DNA from: Sphingobacteriia bacterium
GTDB lineage: Bacteria; Bacteroidota; Bacteroidia; Chitinophagales; Chitinophagaceae
Assembly (NCBI GenBank): GCA_947452295.1
Contig: CANGCK010000009.1
Span: 1 to 64,000, forward strand
Length of the DNA: 64,000 bases
Direction: 5' to 3'
Numbering within the stretch: position 1 is the first letter of the stretch; each line of letters begins with the position of its first letter. Shown here in pieces: positions 1-8,225 of this stretch. Both the position numbers and the translations under genes were made by a program. The notes below the pieces were generated by a model, which was not told where the DNA came from, did no database searches, and was given only the letters and a program-made list of their open reading frames with translations.

Positions 1-7
1 AAAAAAA

Positions 8-30
8 AGAGACGCCAACATGGCGTCTCT
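8..30 (-). terminator. Intrinsic terminator of the peroxiredoxin gene; also a copy of a dispersed palindrome
   Basis: A perfect 10-bp inverted repeat (AGAGACGCCA / TGGCGTCTCT, 3-nt loop) lies just past the peroxiredoxin stop codon. Read on the minus strand it is followed by eight T residues, which is the layout of a Rho-independent terminator. The hairpin resembles imperfect palindromes at 27804-27826 and 31868-31887, so it also belongs to a small repeat family. Confidence 0.8.
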
Positions 31-38
31 ACGGAGTA

Positions 39-674
39 CTATTTATTGGGTTGAGGCGTATACCTTAAATATGGTTTTACCACATTAACACCTTTGGGGA
101 ACTTTTGAATAGCATCTTCTGTACTAACAGCAGGTACTACAATTACATCTTCTCCGTCTTTCCAGTCTGCCGGTGTTGCCACGCTATATTGTGCAGTTAA
201 TTGTAATGAATCTATAACACGTAGCACTTCATAAAAATTTCTTCCTGTAGATGCAGGGTAAGTAATCATCAACTTAACTTTCTTATCGGGTCCGATGATA
301 AACAACGAACGTACAGTAAATGTTTCGGATGCATTTGGATGTATCATTCCGTATGCATTGGCAATACTTTTATCTTCATCTGCTACAATTGGAAATCCAA
401 CATGCGTATTTTGTGTTTCATTGATGTCTTTAATCCAGCCCTCATGTTTTCCTAAACTGTCTACACTTAGCGCTAATACTTTTACGTTTCGCTTTTCAAA
501 CTCTCCCTGTAGTAATGCGGTTTTACCTAATTCGGTGGTACAAACTGGTGTATAATCGGCTGGATGTGAAAATAACACCCCCCAAGAATCTCCTAGAAAT
601 TCATAAAAATCAATATCACCTGCACTAGTTTTTGCTTTAAAATTGGGAGCAATATCCCCTAAACGTATACTCAT
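39..674 (-). CDS. 1-Cys peroxiredoxin (Prx6-type, AhpC/TSA family)
   Basis: Cytosolic thiol peroxidase that reduces hydrogen peroxide and organic hydroperoxides. The 211-residue protein has the peroxiredoxin thioredoxin fold with the active-site motif around HPADYTPVCTTE, placing the peroxidatic cysteine at about C45. The C-terminal extension with PADWKDGEDV and the length fit the Prx6 (1-Cys) subgroup rather than 2-Cys AhpC, and no clear resolving cysteine is visible. The ATG is preceded by a TAnnTTTG promoter element, and the gene ends at a terminator at the window edge. It appears monocistronic, separate from the dinB unit upstream. Confidence 0.93.
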   Translation of the reverse strand: MSIRLGDIAPNFKAKTSAGDIDFYEFLGDSWGVLFSHPADYTPVCTTELGKTALLQGEFEKRNVKVLALSVDSLGKHEGWIKDINETQNTHVGFPIVADEDKSIANAYGMIHPNASETFTVRSLFIIGPDKKVKLMITYPASTGRNFYEVLRVIDSLQLTAQYSVATPADWKDGEDVIVVPAVSTEDAIQKFPKGVNVVKPYLRYTPQPNK

Positions 675-692
675 ATTTTTATTATTAGGCTA

Positions 693-700
693 CAAATATA
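693..700 (-). promoter_or_regulatory. Bacteroidota -7 promoter element of the peroxiredoxin gene
   Basis: Minus-strand TATATTTG matches the TAnnTTTG consensus of the Bacteroidota primary sigma factor. It lies about 20 bp before the ATG. The -33 TTTG element is not convincing. Confidence 0.5.
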
Positions 701-742
701 TATAATCCTACTAAATAAGTAGACTAATTTATTTTATTGATG

Positions 743-1906
743 TTAATTTTCTTTGTTTCTGATTGAACGAGCCTTTTGTAAGGCAGATTTGCCAAATTGT
801 TGCTTTACCTCATCGATTGCTTTATAAAGTTCATTTTTCTTTTCGTCGGCAGTAAATAAACTGGCTTGTAACACATGGGAGGTTAATTCTGATAGACGAA
901 CGCCTAAAAGTCTTACAGCCGTTCCTTTTCTATATAATTTATGAAAAAGATCTTTTGCAATAGGTATAAGTTCATCATCACGAAGTGTATAATTGATGGC
1001 AATTTGCTTAGAGGTTGTTTCAAAATTGGGATACCTGATTTTCACTGCTACACAACCAGTTAATTTTTTATCGCATCTTAATTCGTAGGCTACTTTTTCT
1101 GTCATTCGAACCAACTCACTCAATAAAAAAGCTTCATCTGTTTGATTTGTTTCGAAGGTATTCTCTGTAGAAATGGATTTAGATTCGTGGTAAGGTTGTA
1201 CAATTCCATGGTGTATACCTTGTGATTTCTGCCAAAGATCGACTCCTTGTTTTCCCAATTTTTTTTCGAGTAATTCGATGGATGTATCGCTTAATTGTTG
1301 GATGGTAGAAATCCCCATCAACTTTAATTTTTCGTGTAAGCTTTCTCCTACACCCGAAAATTTATTTACGGGTAATGGTGCCAGGAATGTTTTTTCGAAG
1401 CCTGGTTTTACAAATAAATAGCCATTGGGTTTTGCCTCATCGGTGGCAATTTTAGCAATCATTTTGTTTGTGGCCAATCCAAATGAAATGGGCAACTGCG
1501 TTTTTTGAATAATCTCCTCCCTTAATTCAATGGTCCATTGCAGTGGATCGAAATATTTATCCATCCCGGTTAAATCGATGTAAAATTCATCGATCGAAGC
1601 TTTTTCAAACAAGGGAGCTTTTGCTGCAATGATATCGGTAACCCAACGAGAATAGCGGGTGTACTCACCTCTTGTACTTTTTACAATTAATGCATGAGGA
1701 CAAAGTTTCATAGCCTTATGCATGGGCATAGCGCTTCTTACACCAAATTTTCTGGCCTCATAACTGCAAGTTGTTACAACGCCTCTATCTCTTGATCCCC
1801 CAACTATTACAGCTTTACCTTTTAATGAAGGATTTAGAATCATTTCAACACTAACAAAAAATGAATCTAAATCTAAATGGGCAATATAGCGTTGAGGTTC
1901 AGTCAT
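743..1906 (-). CDS. dinB: DNA polymerase IV (Y-family translesion polymerase)
   Basis: Error-prone translesion DNA polymerase that extends past lesions and mismatched primers. The 387-residue protein shows the Y-family catalytic signatures: AHLDLDSFFVSVE near the N-terminus (metal Asp and steric residues), CSYEARKFGVRSAMP, and KASIDEFYIDLTG with the second metal ligands (SIDE). The thumb helix-hairpin-helix (KFSGVGESLHEKL) and little-finger domain follow at about residues 180-360. No C-terminal beta-clamp peptide is obvious. Its ATG begins 3 bp after the rimM stop codon, so the two are probably translationally coupled, an unusual pairing of repair with ribosome maturation. Confidence 0.95.
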   Translation of the reverse strand: MTEPQRYIAHLDLDSFFVSVEMILNPSLKGKAVIVGGSRDRGVVTTCSYEARKFGVRSAMPMHKAMKLCPHALIVKSTRGEYTRYSRWVTDIIAAKAPLFEKASIDEFYIDLTGMDKYFDPLQWTIELREEIIQKTQLPISFGLATNKMIAKIATDEAKPNGYLFVKPGFEKTFLAPLPVNKFSGVGESLHEKLKLMGISTIQQLSDTSIELLEKKLGKQGVDLWQKSQGIHHGIVQPYHESKSISTENTFETNQTDEAFLLSELVRMTEKVAYELRCDKKLTGCVAVKIRYPNFETTSKQIAINYTLRDDELIPIAKDLFHKLYRKGTAVRLLGVRLSELTSHVLQASLFTADEKKNELYKAIDEVKQQFGKSALQKARSIRNKEN

Positions 1907-1909
1907 CGG

Positions 1910-2428
1910 TTAACGATACACATCTAACAACCCATCGGGAAGGGTTACATAAACTTTTTTTGCGGGATGATCTATTTTGTCGAGGGTTTCTTGGTGTAAA
2001 GGGATGAGGGCCTCCTTTCCATCTAGCGAAATACGTAATAATACTTGATGGGGTTGTTCAATCACTTCTTCTATAGGGCCTAAATTTTCTGCTTCATCGG
2101 TAACTACATCGTAGCCCAATAATGAAATTGGTGCATTTTTTCCGGCCAGTTTTCTGAAGTCTGCATCTAATAACCAAACAGAGCGTGTATTTAATCGTGC
2201 AGCGGCTTCTTTAGAATGAATGCCTTCTAGTTTAACATACATTTCTTCATGATCTTTGGCTTTTGAAGATTCAATAAAGTATGGGAGATAAGAACCTTTT
2301 ACTTCTTCAACAAATAAGGCTGTTACGCCTGTTAGGGCAGTTTTTTTTCCTAGCGAATGTGTAAGAATAACTTCTCCTTTTAAACCAAAAGCGGCTACAA
2401 TTTTGCCGATATGTATATAATCGTTCAT
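1910..2428 (-). CDS. rimM: Ribosome maturation factor RimM
   Basis: 16S rRNA processing factor that binds ribosomal protein S19 and helps mature the 30S head. The N-terminal RimM beta-barrel begins IHIGKIVAAFGLKGEV, and the C-terminal PRC-barrel includes LLGYDVVTDE and ends KKVYVTLPDGLLDVY. I start it at the ATG at 2428 (172 residues); a TTG nine bases upstream would add three residues but the family begins close to this ATG. It lies downstream of rpsP, the common bacterial order, but a hairpin terminator separates the two here. Confidence 0.95.
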   Translation of the reverse strand: MNDYIHIGKIVAAFGLKGEVILTHSLGKKTALTGVTALFVEEVKGSYLPYFIESSKAKDHEEMYVKLEGIHSKEAAARLNTRSVWLLDADFRKLAGKNAPISLLGYDVVTDEAENLGPIEEVIEQPHQVLLRISLDGKEALIPLHQETLDKIDHPAKKVYVTLPDGLLDVYR

Positions 2429-2479
2429 TGAGTGCAAGTTACAAAATGATCATTGGTGCAGATAATAAATATCAATAAA

Positions 2480-2506
2480 AAAGGGTTCGAAAAATTCGAA
2501 CCCTTT
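2480..2506 (-). terminator. Hairpin terminator/attenuator between rpsP and rimM
   Basis: A perfect 12-bp stem (AAAGGGTTCGAA / TTCGAACCCTTT, 3-nt loop) is followed on the minus strand by a run of T. It sits 21 bp past the rpsP stop and 51 bp before rimM, so it would end most rpsP transcripts and allow partial read-through into rimM-dinB. Confidence 0.85.
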
Positions 2507-2527
2507 AATAATAAATTGAGTAAAACC

Positions 2528-2989
2528 TTAGGCTTCAGCAGGTGCTTCAGGAGCAGCTTCTTCGGCTTTAGTTTCAACTTTCTTTACAACAGGTACATAT
2601 ACTTTTTTAGCACGTTGTTTGCTCTTATGCTCATCATTTCTGCGAGAGATAGTAGCTTCATGCTCAGTATGCCAAGCTTGGAATTTGGTCATCGCTGCAG
2701 CATCATCAAACAAGCCTAATTTAACACCGCGTAAAAGGTGTTTCAAGTACATTACGCCTTTGAAAGAAAGGATTCTACGAACTGTGTCGGTAGGTTGCGC
2801 TCCTTTGTTTAACCACTCTAATGCTTTCTGACGATCTAATTGAATGGTTGCAGGAACTGTTAAAGGATTGTAAGTTCCGATTTTAGCGATAAACTTACCA
2901 TCTCTTGGTGCTCTGCCATCTGCTACTACGATAAAGTAGAATGGTCTTTTTTTACTCCCGTGTCTTTGGAGTCTCATCTTTACTGCCAT
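2528..2989 (-). CDS. rpsP: 30S ribosomal protein S16
   Basis: Structural protein of the small ribosomal subunit needed for 30S assembly. The N-terminus ([39 protein letters not shown]) is diagnostic of S16. At 153 residues it is longer than the roughly 80-90 residue bacterial core; the extra C-terminal part is Lys/Glu/Ala-rich and ends in an [14 protein letters not shown] tail, a feature I know from Bacteroidota S16. A TAnnTTTG promoter element lies 57 bp upstream. Confidence 0.97.
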   Translation of the reverse strand: MAVKMRLQRHGSKKRPFYFIVVADGRAPRDGKFIAKIGTYNPLTVPATIQLDRQKALEWLNKGAQPTDTVRRILSFKGVMYLKHLLRGVKLGLFDDAAAMTKFQAWHTEHEATISRRNDEHKSKQRAKKVYVPVVKKVETKAEEAAPEAPAEA

Positions 2990-3045
2990 AAATAGAAATT
3001 TAAGGGCTGTTAATAAATTAATTGAATCTGGTAGAAACCAGAATG

Positions 3046-3053
3046 CAAAAGTA
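3046..3053 (-). promoter_or_regulatory. Bacteroidota -7 promoter element of rpsP
   Basis: Minus-strand TACTTTTG matches TAnnTTTG, 57 bp before the rpsP ATG. It supports an rpsP transcript independent of ffh upstream. Confidence 0.5.
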
Positions 3054-3161
3054 TATTAATTTGGTAGTTTATCCAAAGAAAATGTTTACCCGGAGAAATT
3101 TACCTTTTGTTTAATGTAACAAACCTGCTTGTTAGGCAAACAATTCATTTTTAAAATACGA

Positions 3162-3361
3162 TGATGTTTGGGGCGACAATTGATGTTTTGGTGGGGCGCC
3201 AATTGATGTTTTGGTGGGTCGCCGATTTATGTTTTGGTGGGTCGCCAATTGATGTTTTGGTGGGTCGCCAATTGATGTTTTGGTGGGTCGCCAATTGATG
3301 TTTTGGTGGGTCGCCAATTGATGTTTTGGTGGGTCGCCAATTGATGTTTTGGTGGGTCGCC
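3162..3361. repeat. 23-bp tandem repeat array abutting ffh
   Basis: Seven full head-to-tail 23-bp units run from 3182 to 3342, with a degenerate partial unit on the left and a 19-bp partial unit (3343-3361) on the right. Each carries the core GGTGGGTCGCC followed by AATTGATGTTTT. The four full units nearest ffh are identical while the three distal ones carry point changes, which suggests expansion from the ffh side. The array lies in the ffh-rpsP gap. It has no spacers, and 23 bp is not a multiple of three. Confidence 0.95.
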
Positions 3362-3374
3362 GCTAGGGCGACCC
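3354..3374 (-). terminator. GC-rich hairpin directly after the ffh stop codon
   Basis: GGGTCGCC and GGCGACCC form a perfect 8-bp stem with a 5-nt loop, and the outer base touches the ffh stop codon. One arm is the core of the last 23-bp repeat unit. There is no T-run, so it could be an mRNA 3'-end stabilising structure or the seed of the array rather than an intrinsic terminator. Confidence 0.45.
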
Positions 3375-4697
3375 CTACCGTTTCATTCCAGGGAAACGGC
3401 CACCCATGGGCATATTATTCATCATTTTCATCATTTGTTTCATCTGCTCAAATTGCTTCATAAACGCATTTACCTCCTGTATTTCTTTACCGCTACCTTT
3501 AGCTATGCGCGCTCTTCTACTTTGAGAAAGCGCATCGGGGTTAGCGCGTTCAAATGGTGTCATAGAACTAATCATTGCTTCTATTCCTTTGAATGCATCA
3601 TCTTTTATGTCTACGTCTTTCACAGCTTTGCCAACGCCCGGAATCATACCCATCAAATCTTTAAGGTTTCCCATCTTTTTAATTTGCTGTAGCTGATCCA
3701 TAAAATCCTGGAAATCAAATTGGTTTTTTCGGATTTTCTTTTCTAGTTTTTTGGCTTCTGCTTCATTGTATTGGGCTTGTGCTTTTTCAACCAAAGTAGT
3801 AATATCTCCCATCCCCAAAATACGCTGGGCCATCCTTTCAGGATAGAATACATCCAGTGTATCCATTTTCTCGCCACTACTTACAAATTTTATAGGTTTA
3901 TCAACTGTGTACTTAATTGATAAAGCAGCTCCTCCTCTTGTATCACCATCTAATTTAGTTAATACAACACCCGAAAAATTCAACCGGTCATTAAACGCTT
4001 TGGCGGTATTAACTGCATCCTGACCCGTCATGGCATCTACCACAAACAATATCTCAGTAGGCTTAACAGCATCTTTTACATTGGCTACTTCTGTCATCAT
4101 CACCTCATCTATTGCCAAGCGACCAGCAGTATCGATAATCACTACATTTTTATTGGTAGCTTTTGCTTCTTTGATGGCATTTTGGGCAATAGAAACTGCA
4201 TCTTTGTTTTCCCGTTCGCTGTAAATGCTTACCCCTATTTGTTCTGCTAAAACAGTTAATTGATCAATCGCTGCAGGCCTATAAATATCGGCAGCCACTA
4301 CCATTGGTGATTTGCCTTTTTGGTTCTTTAAATAATTGGCCAATTTACCGGTAAATGTTGTTTTACCACTACCTTGTAAACCTGCAATTAAAATAACTGC
4401 CGGATTACCTTCTATTGTAAAAGCAGCTTCTTTTCCACCCATCAATTCGGTTAATTCATCCTGAACAATTTTTACCATTAATTGTCCGGGACTAATCGCA
4501 TTGATCACTTTTTCGCCAACAGCTTTGTCTCTAACTTTTTCAGTAAACTCTTTGGCGATTTTGAAATTCACATCGGCATCTAACAATGCGCGGCGAATAT
4601 CTTTTACCGTATTGGCAATATTTAATTCGTTGATTCTTGCTTCGCCTTTTAAATTTTTAAAGGCCGATTCTAATTTTTCCGATAAACTTTGAAACAT
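3375..4697 (-). CDS. ffh: Signal recognition particle GTPase Ffh (SRP54)
   Basis: SRP protein that binds signal sequences and 4.5S RNA and delivers nascent membrane proteins to FtsY. The 440-residue protein has the N helical bundle (1-85), the G domain with Walker A GLQGSGKTTFTGKLA, DTAGR, TKLDGDTRGG and the GEKMDTLDVFYPERMA closing segment, then the methionine-rich M domain (300-440) with the SRP RNA-binding SRRARIAKGSG stretch. It ends in a Met-rich tail. A TAnnTTTG element lies 31 bp upstream. No 4.5S RNA gene was recognised in the window. Confidence 0.98.
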   Translation of the reverse strand: MFQSLSEKLESAFKNLKGEARINELNIANTVKDIRRALLDADVNFKIAKEFTEKVRDKAVGEKVINAISPGQLMVKIVQDELTELMGGKEAAFTIEGNPAVILIAGLQGSGKTTFTGKLANYLKNQKGKSPMVVAADIYRPAAIDQLTVLAEQIGVSIYSERENKDAVSIAQNAIKEAKATNKNVVIIDTAGRLAIDEVMMTEVANVKDAVKPTEILFVVDAMTGQDAVNTAKAFNDRLNFSGVVLTKLDGDTRGGAALSIKYTVDKPIKFVSSGEKMDTLDVFYPERMAQRILGMGDITTLVEKAQAQYNEAEAKKLEKKIRKNQFDFQDFMDQLQQIKKMGNLKDLMGMIPGVGKAVKDVDIKDDAFKGIEAMISSMTPFERANPDALSQSRRARIAKGSGKEIQEVNAFMKQFEQMKQMMKMMNNMPMGGRFPGMKR

Positions 4698-5011
4698 AAA
4701 CTTCTCCCTCTATTAACAAATGAGTTGCAAATATACTAGGTTAAATAAAAGAGTACCCTCGATTTAAATAAGTGTTTTCAATAAAATGTATGTTTTTTAG
4801 GAGATGGTAATTTTATTTTAACTTTTTTTATAATTTTTATTAAATTATATTATTTTATTTATATTATTGTTTTTCAATGTTTTACGTGATCATTTAATTA
4901 TTAAATGCTATAAAAAAATGGATAAATGTGTATTCCTCAAAAAAAAACATTTGGGGGATAGCCATTATTTAATATTATTGCAGGGTACCGTTAATGGTTA
5001 AAGAGAATTTA
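4698..5011. other. AT-rich divergent intergenic region
   Basis: About 310 bp between the divergent ffh and START-domain genes. It contains the ffh -7 element (4728-4735) and several poly-A/poly-T stretches. I see no RNA gene, repeat or convincing small ORF. Confidence 0.6.
4728..4735 (-). promoter_or_regulatory. Bacteroidota -7 promoter element of ffh
   Basis: Minus-strand TATATTTG matches TAnnTTTG, 31 bp before the ffh ATG. Confidence 0.5.
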
Positions 5012-5395
5012 ATGAGTAAAAAGCAATTATTTACGTTAGAATTTCCGGTTAGATGTTCTCCCGTTATATTATATGATTTTTTAGCTACTCCTGCAGGTTT
5101 GCAAGAATGGTTTGCTGATAAGGTAGACGAATGGGAAAATGTTTATAGTTTTTCTTGGAGCGGTGGTGTTCCAGATAAAGCCGAAGTATTAGACAGAGAA
5201 GAGAATAAATTTATTCGCTTTCATTGGCTTCATGGTGAAAAAGGTGAGTATTTTGAGTTTAGAATAGAAAAAACTGAAATTTCAAATCAAACTATTTTAG
5301 TGATTAAAGATTTTGCAGAAAAGGGTGAAATTAAAGACCAGAGTCAACTTTGGGGGTATCAAATAAAGGAACTGTTTCATCGATTAGGTGCTTAA
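5012..5395 (+). CDS. START-like domain protein (Bacteroidota-specific)
   Basis: Small cytosolic protein of the START/AHSA1-like fold, a helix-grip fold that usually holds a hydrophobic ligand; the ligand of this subgroup is unknown. Characteristic features are TPAGLQEWFADKV, IRFHWLHGEKGEYFEFRIE and the C-terminal LWGYQIKELFHRLGA helix. I start at the second ATG (127 residues) because the family begins with a short Lys-rich lead into the first beta strand; the ATG at 4994 would add MVKENL. A strong terminator follows, so it is probably monocistronic. Confidence 0.82.
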   Translation: MSKKQLFTLEFPVRCSPVILYDFLATPAGLQEWFADKVDEWENVYSFSWSGGVPDKAEVLDREENKFIRFHWLHGEKGEYFEFRIEKTEISNQTILVIKDFAEKGEIKDQSQLWGYQIKELFHRLGA

Positions 5396-5455
5396 GATCC
5401 TTTTTATTCTCTATTGAATCATATTTATACGGTTTTTAACACCGCAAAATATATT

Positions 5456-5482
5456 TCCCACTCAATTGAGTGGGATTTTTTT
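5456..5482 (+). terminator. Intrinsic terminator of the START-like gene
   Basis: A perfect 20-bp palindrome TCCCACTCAATTGAGTGGGA is followed by seven T residues, 60 bp past the stop codon. Confidence 0.9.
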
Positions 5483-5525
5483 ATGTTGCATGCATAATTG
5501 TATGTTTAACCTTTTATGAAAGCAT

Positions 5526-5533
5526 TACTTTTG
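5526..5533 (+). promoter_or_regulatory. Bacteroidota -7 promoter element of the LptF/G-like permease gene
   Basis: TACTTTTG matches TAnnTTTG and sits between the preceding terminator and the GTG start, about 40 bp upstream of the latter. Confidence 0.5.
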
Positions 5534-5572
5534 CATGAAGCAGTTAGCCTATAAATATATAAGAAAGGACTA

Positions 5573-7000
5573 GTGATAAAAAAACTCGACATACTCATTA
5601 TTCGCGCATTTATAGGTCCATTTATTGCAGCATTCATTATTTCTGTTTTTGTACTAACCATGCAATTTTTTTGGTTGTACATAGACGATTTAGTTGGCAA
5701 AGGGCTAGATGTACTTACTGTATTGAAGTTAGTTGGGTTGGTAACTTTTTTTTGGATACCTACTGCACTACCAATGGCTTTGCTTTTTTCATCGATCATG
5801 ACTTTTGGCAACTTAGGTGAAAGTTTTGAATTAATCGCCATAAAAGCAGCCGGCATTCCCTTGTTGCGATTTATGCGACCATTAATGATTATTACCTTTT
5901 TTATTTGTGGATTGGCATTTGTTTTTGCCAACAATATCATTCCTGTTACACAACTTAAATTAGCCGCCCTTAAATATGATATTATTGTATCTAAACCCTC
6001 TATAGATATTAAAGAAGGGATTTTTTACGATAAAATAGATGGTTATGTAATTAAACTAGGTAAAAAAGAAAAAAACGATAGCATTATTCGTGATGTAGTG
6101 ATTTTTGAAAAGGGATTTGGCTCACAAGACAATATGCTCATAGCAGAAAAAGGGGTAATGCGCGTAACAAAAGACAAGCGTTTTCTTGAATTTGTATTGA
6201 AAAATGGATGGCGCTATGAAGAAAAAGGGGCCCGGCAAACTACTAACACGCAATTCACCAGAATGGGTTTCAAACAATACACCAAAGTGTTTGATTTAAA
6301 GAGTTTTCAAATGAGTCAAACCGGTGATAGTGTTTTTTATGATCCCAAAATGTTGAGTATTCGGCAGTTAAACAAAGCCATCGATTCCTTAAATCATATA
6401 GATACTTTATATGCAAAAAAGGCCAAAACAGAAATACATCCTTACTTGCGTTTTGCGCGCTATATGGACACTGGATGGTCAAATCCTACAGGCGCACTGC
6501 GCCCAACAGTTAATCCCAAGAAATTATTTGCCGACAGTTTAGACGATGCTATTTCATTATCTGCCAACAATCAATTAAATAGCATAAAATCTAACGTAGA
6601 GTTAATGGCTAAAGATTACGACGAAAAATACGCTTCATTGCAACTACATCAAATAGAATGGCATCGTAAGTTTACCCTATCTATTGCTTGTTTGGTGTTG
6701 TTTTTAATTGGAGCTCCTCTAGGATCAATTATACGTAAAGGAGGGTTGGGCACTCCCTTGGTATTTGCAATTGTATTCTTTGTAATTTTTCATCTTTTCA
6801 ACACGTTTGGAGAAAAGTTTGTTAAATCAGGCCAAAGCTCTGCAATGGTAGGCATGTGGCTATCTACCTTTATATTATTGCCCATTAGCGCTTTTTTGAT
6901 TTTTAAAGCCATGCGCGATTCGCAATTGTTTAATCAAGAGTTTTACTTTAGAACATTTAAAAGACTGCGTGGAATAATCGCTAACTTTAAAAGAAAATAA
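5573..7000 (+). CDS. LptF/LptG-family permease (YjgP/YjgQ)
   Basis: Inner-membrane permease of the lipopolysaccharide export ABC transporter (LptB2FG). The 475-residue protein has three N-terminal membrane segments (about 12-40, 50-75, 95-120), a periplasmic beta-jellyroll-like domain (about 130-350) and three C-terminal membrane segments (about 365-460). The start (LDILIIRAFIGPFIAAFIIS, then FFWLYIDDLVGKGL) is typical of Bacteroidota members. Translation begins at GTG with AAAGGA 5-10 bp upstream; no ATG is available near it. Whether it plays the LptF or LptG role cannot be told from sequence alone. Confidence 0.92.
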   Translation: MIKKLDILIIRAFIGPFIAAFIISVFVLTMQFFWLYIDDLVGKGLDVLTVLKLVGLVTFFWIPTALPMALLFSSIMTFGNLGESFELIAIKAAGIPLLRFMRPLMIITFFICGLAFVFANNIIPVTQLKLAALKYDIIVSKPSIDIKEGIFYDKIDGYVIKLGKKEKNDSIIRDVVIFEKGFGSQDNMLIAEKGVMRVTKDKRFLEFVLKNGWRYEEKGARQTTNTQFTRMGFKQYTKVFDLKSFQMSQTGDSVFYDPKMLSIRQLNKAIDSLNHIDTLYAKKAKTEIHPYLRFARYMDTGWSNPTGALRPTVNPKKLFADSLDDAISLSANNQLNSIKSNVELMAKDYDEKYASLQLHQIEWHRKFTLSIACLVLFLIGAPLGSIIRKGGLGTPLVFAIVFFVIFHLFNTFGEKFVKSGQSSAMVGMWLSTFILLPISAFLIFKAMRDSQLFNQEFYFRTFKRLRGIIANFKRK

Positions 7001-7003
7001 ACT

Positions 7004-7732
7004 ATGCAAAAGATAAACAGCAGAAGAAATTTTATCAAAGAAACCGGCATGGCAGGTATTGCAGCTGGGGTGGGATTAAATGTTTTACCATCAGTAGTAT
7101 TTGCTAAATCTGTTGGTATTTTAAGCGACTATACCCAACAACCTTTGCCGTATGGATATAATGCGCTAGAACCTGTGGTAGATGCCTTAACCATGGAAAT
7201 TCATTACACTAAACATGCTGCCGCCTATGCTAAAAATTTAGCAGAAGCCTGTGTTGCTGAAAAAGTTGATACTACCAATACCCCATTAAATGGTGTGCTG
7301 CGCAACATTTCGAAATATTCTGCTAAAATGAGAAATAATGGTGGAGGGCATTACAACCATGAATTATTTTGGAAATGCATGAAAGGTGGTGCTGTAACTA
7401 AACCTACTGGTACCCTTGCAACTGCTATAGATCAAGCATTTGGCTCTTTTGATGCTTTTAAAACACAATTTTCTGAGGCCGGAAAAAATCGTTTTGGCAG
7501 TGGATGGGCATGGTTGGTGCAAACAGCTGATCATAAATTGGTAATCGGCTCAACGCCAAACCAAGATAACCCATTGATGGACATTTGTGAATTAAAAGGA
7601 ACTCCTTTACTTGGACTAGATGTTTGGGAACATGCCTATTATTTAAAATATCAAAATAAAAGAGTTGATTACATGAATAACTGGTGGAATGTGGTGAATT
7701 GGGAATTTGTAGCAAGCAGATTCAACCCTTAA
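7004..7732 (+). CDS. Fe/Mn superoxide dismutase with Tat signal
   Basis: Converts superoxide to hydrogen peroxide and oxygen. The 242-residue protein begins with a twin-arginine signal (SRRNFIKE, R7-R8, then an Ala/Gly-rich hydrophobic stretch), so a folded metalloenzyme is probably exported. Metal ligands are visible in MEIHYTKHAAAYAKNL (first His), GGHYNHELFW (second His) and LDVWEHAYYLKY (Asp and third His). GSGWAWLV and the C-terminal DYMNNWWNVVNW are family signatures. Mn versus Fe use cannot be fixed here. It starts 3 bp after the permease stop codon. Confidence 0.95.
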   Translation: MQKINSRRNFIKETGMAGIAAGVGLNVLPSVVFAKSVGILSDYTQQPLPYGYNALEPVVDALTMEIHYTKHAAAYAKNLAEACVAEKVDTTNTPLNGVLRNISKYSAKMRNNGGGHYNHELFWKCMKGGAVTKPTGTLATAIDQAFGSFDAFKTQFSEAGKNRFGSGWAWLVQTADHKLVIGSTPNQDNPLMDICELKGTPLLGLDVWEHAYYLKYQNKRVDYMNNWWNVVNWEFVASRFNP

Positions 7733-7773
7733 TCGATTGGCTTTATTATAACTACTATTATATACTATTTTAT

Positions 7774-8187
7774 ATGAAGGTAACTACCACCTGGAAAGAA
7801 GCGATGGCTTTTGATTGTACTTCCGACAATGGCCATACCATACGATTAGATACTACCAAAGAAAATGGTAGTTTAGATAGTGGTATGAATCCAAAAAAAT
7901 TGCTATTAGGTTCATTAAGTGGTTGCAGTGCAATGGATGTAGTAGACATTTTAACCAAGATGAAAGTACCTTTTAGTAACTTATCTGTTGTTGCTACAGC
8001 TGAACAGACGGAAGACATGCCAAAAGTATTTACGTATATTCAGTTAGAATATGCTTGTAAAATTGCTACTGAACATGAAGATAAATTTAAACGTGCAGTT
8101 GCGCTATCTATGGAAAAATATTGTGGAATAGCTGCGATGCTAGAAAAGCATTGTCCCATCAATGTTACCACTAAAATTATTGCATAA
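7774..8187 (+). CDS. OsmC/Ohr-family protein
   Basis: Thiol-dependent hydroperoxide-reductase fold protein, 137 residues. The second half has LSGCSAMDVVDILTKMK with the first redox Cys and YCGIAAMLEKHCPI carrying the second region, consistent with OsmC/YhfA-type proteins. I place the start at the ATG at 7774; the reading frame is open upstream into the sod gene but those residues are not family-like. It follows superoxide dismutase by 41 bp, giving a small oxidative-stress pair. The cysteine spacing is closer to the YhfA branch than to Ohr. Confidence 0.88.
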   Translation: MKVTTTWKEAMAFDCTSDNGHTIRLDTTKENGSLDSGMNPKKLLLGSLSGCSAMDVVDILTKMKVPFSNLSVVATAEQTEDMPKVFTYIQLEYACKIATEHEDKFKRAVALSMEKYCGIAAMLEKHCPINVTTKIIA

Positions 8188-8225
8188 ATTAATTCGGACG
8201 AATTAGCGCAGAAACATGATTGCCC

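Noticed and set aside
2480-2506. tRNA fragment suggested by GGTTCGAA
   Set aside because: It is a perfect hairpin with a T-run and no cloverleaf around it.
3132-3317. 61-codon minus-strand ORF over the tandem array
   Set aside because: It is generated by translating a 23-bp repeat, which gives a 23-residue period; no start context or family support.
3162-3361. Possible CRISPR array
   Set aside because: Units are contiguous with no spacers and there are no cas genes.
5506-5940. 144-codon minus-strand ORF
   Set aside because: Antisense to the LptF/G-like permease and made of low-information residues.
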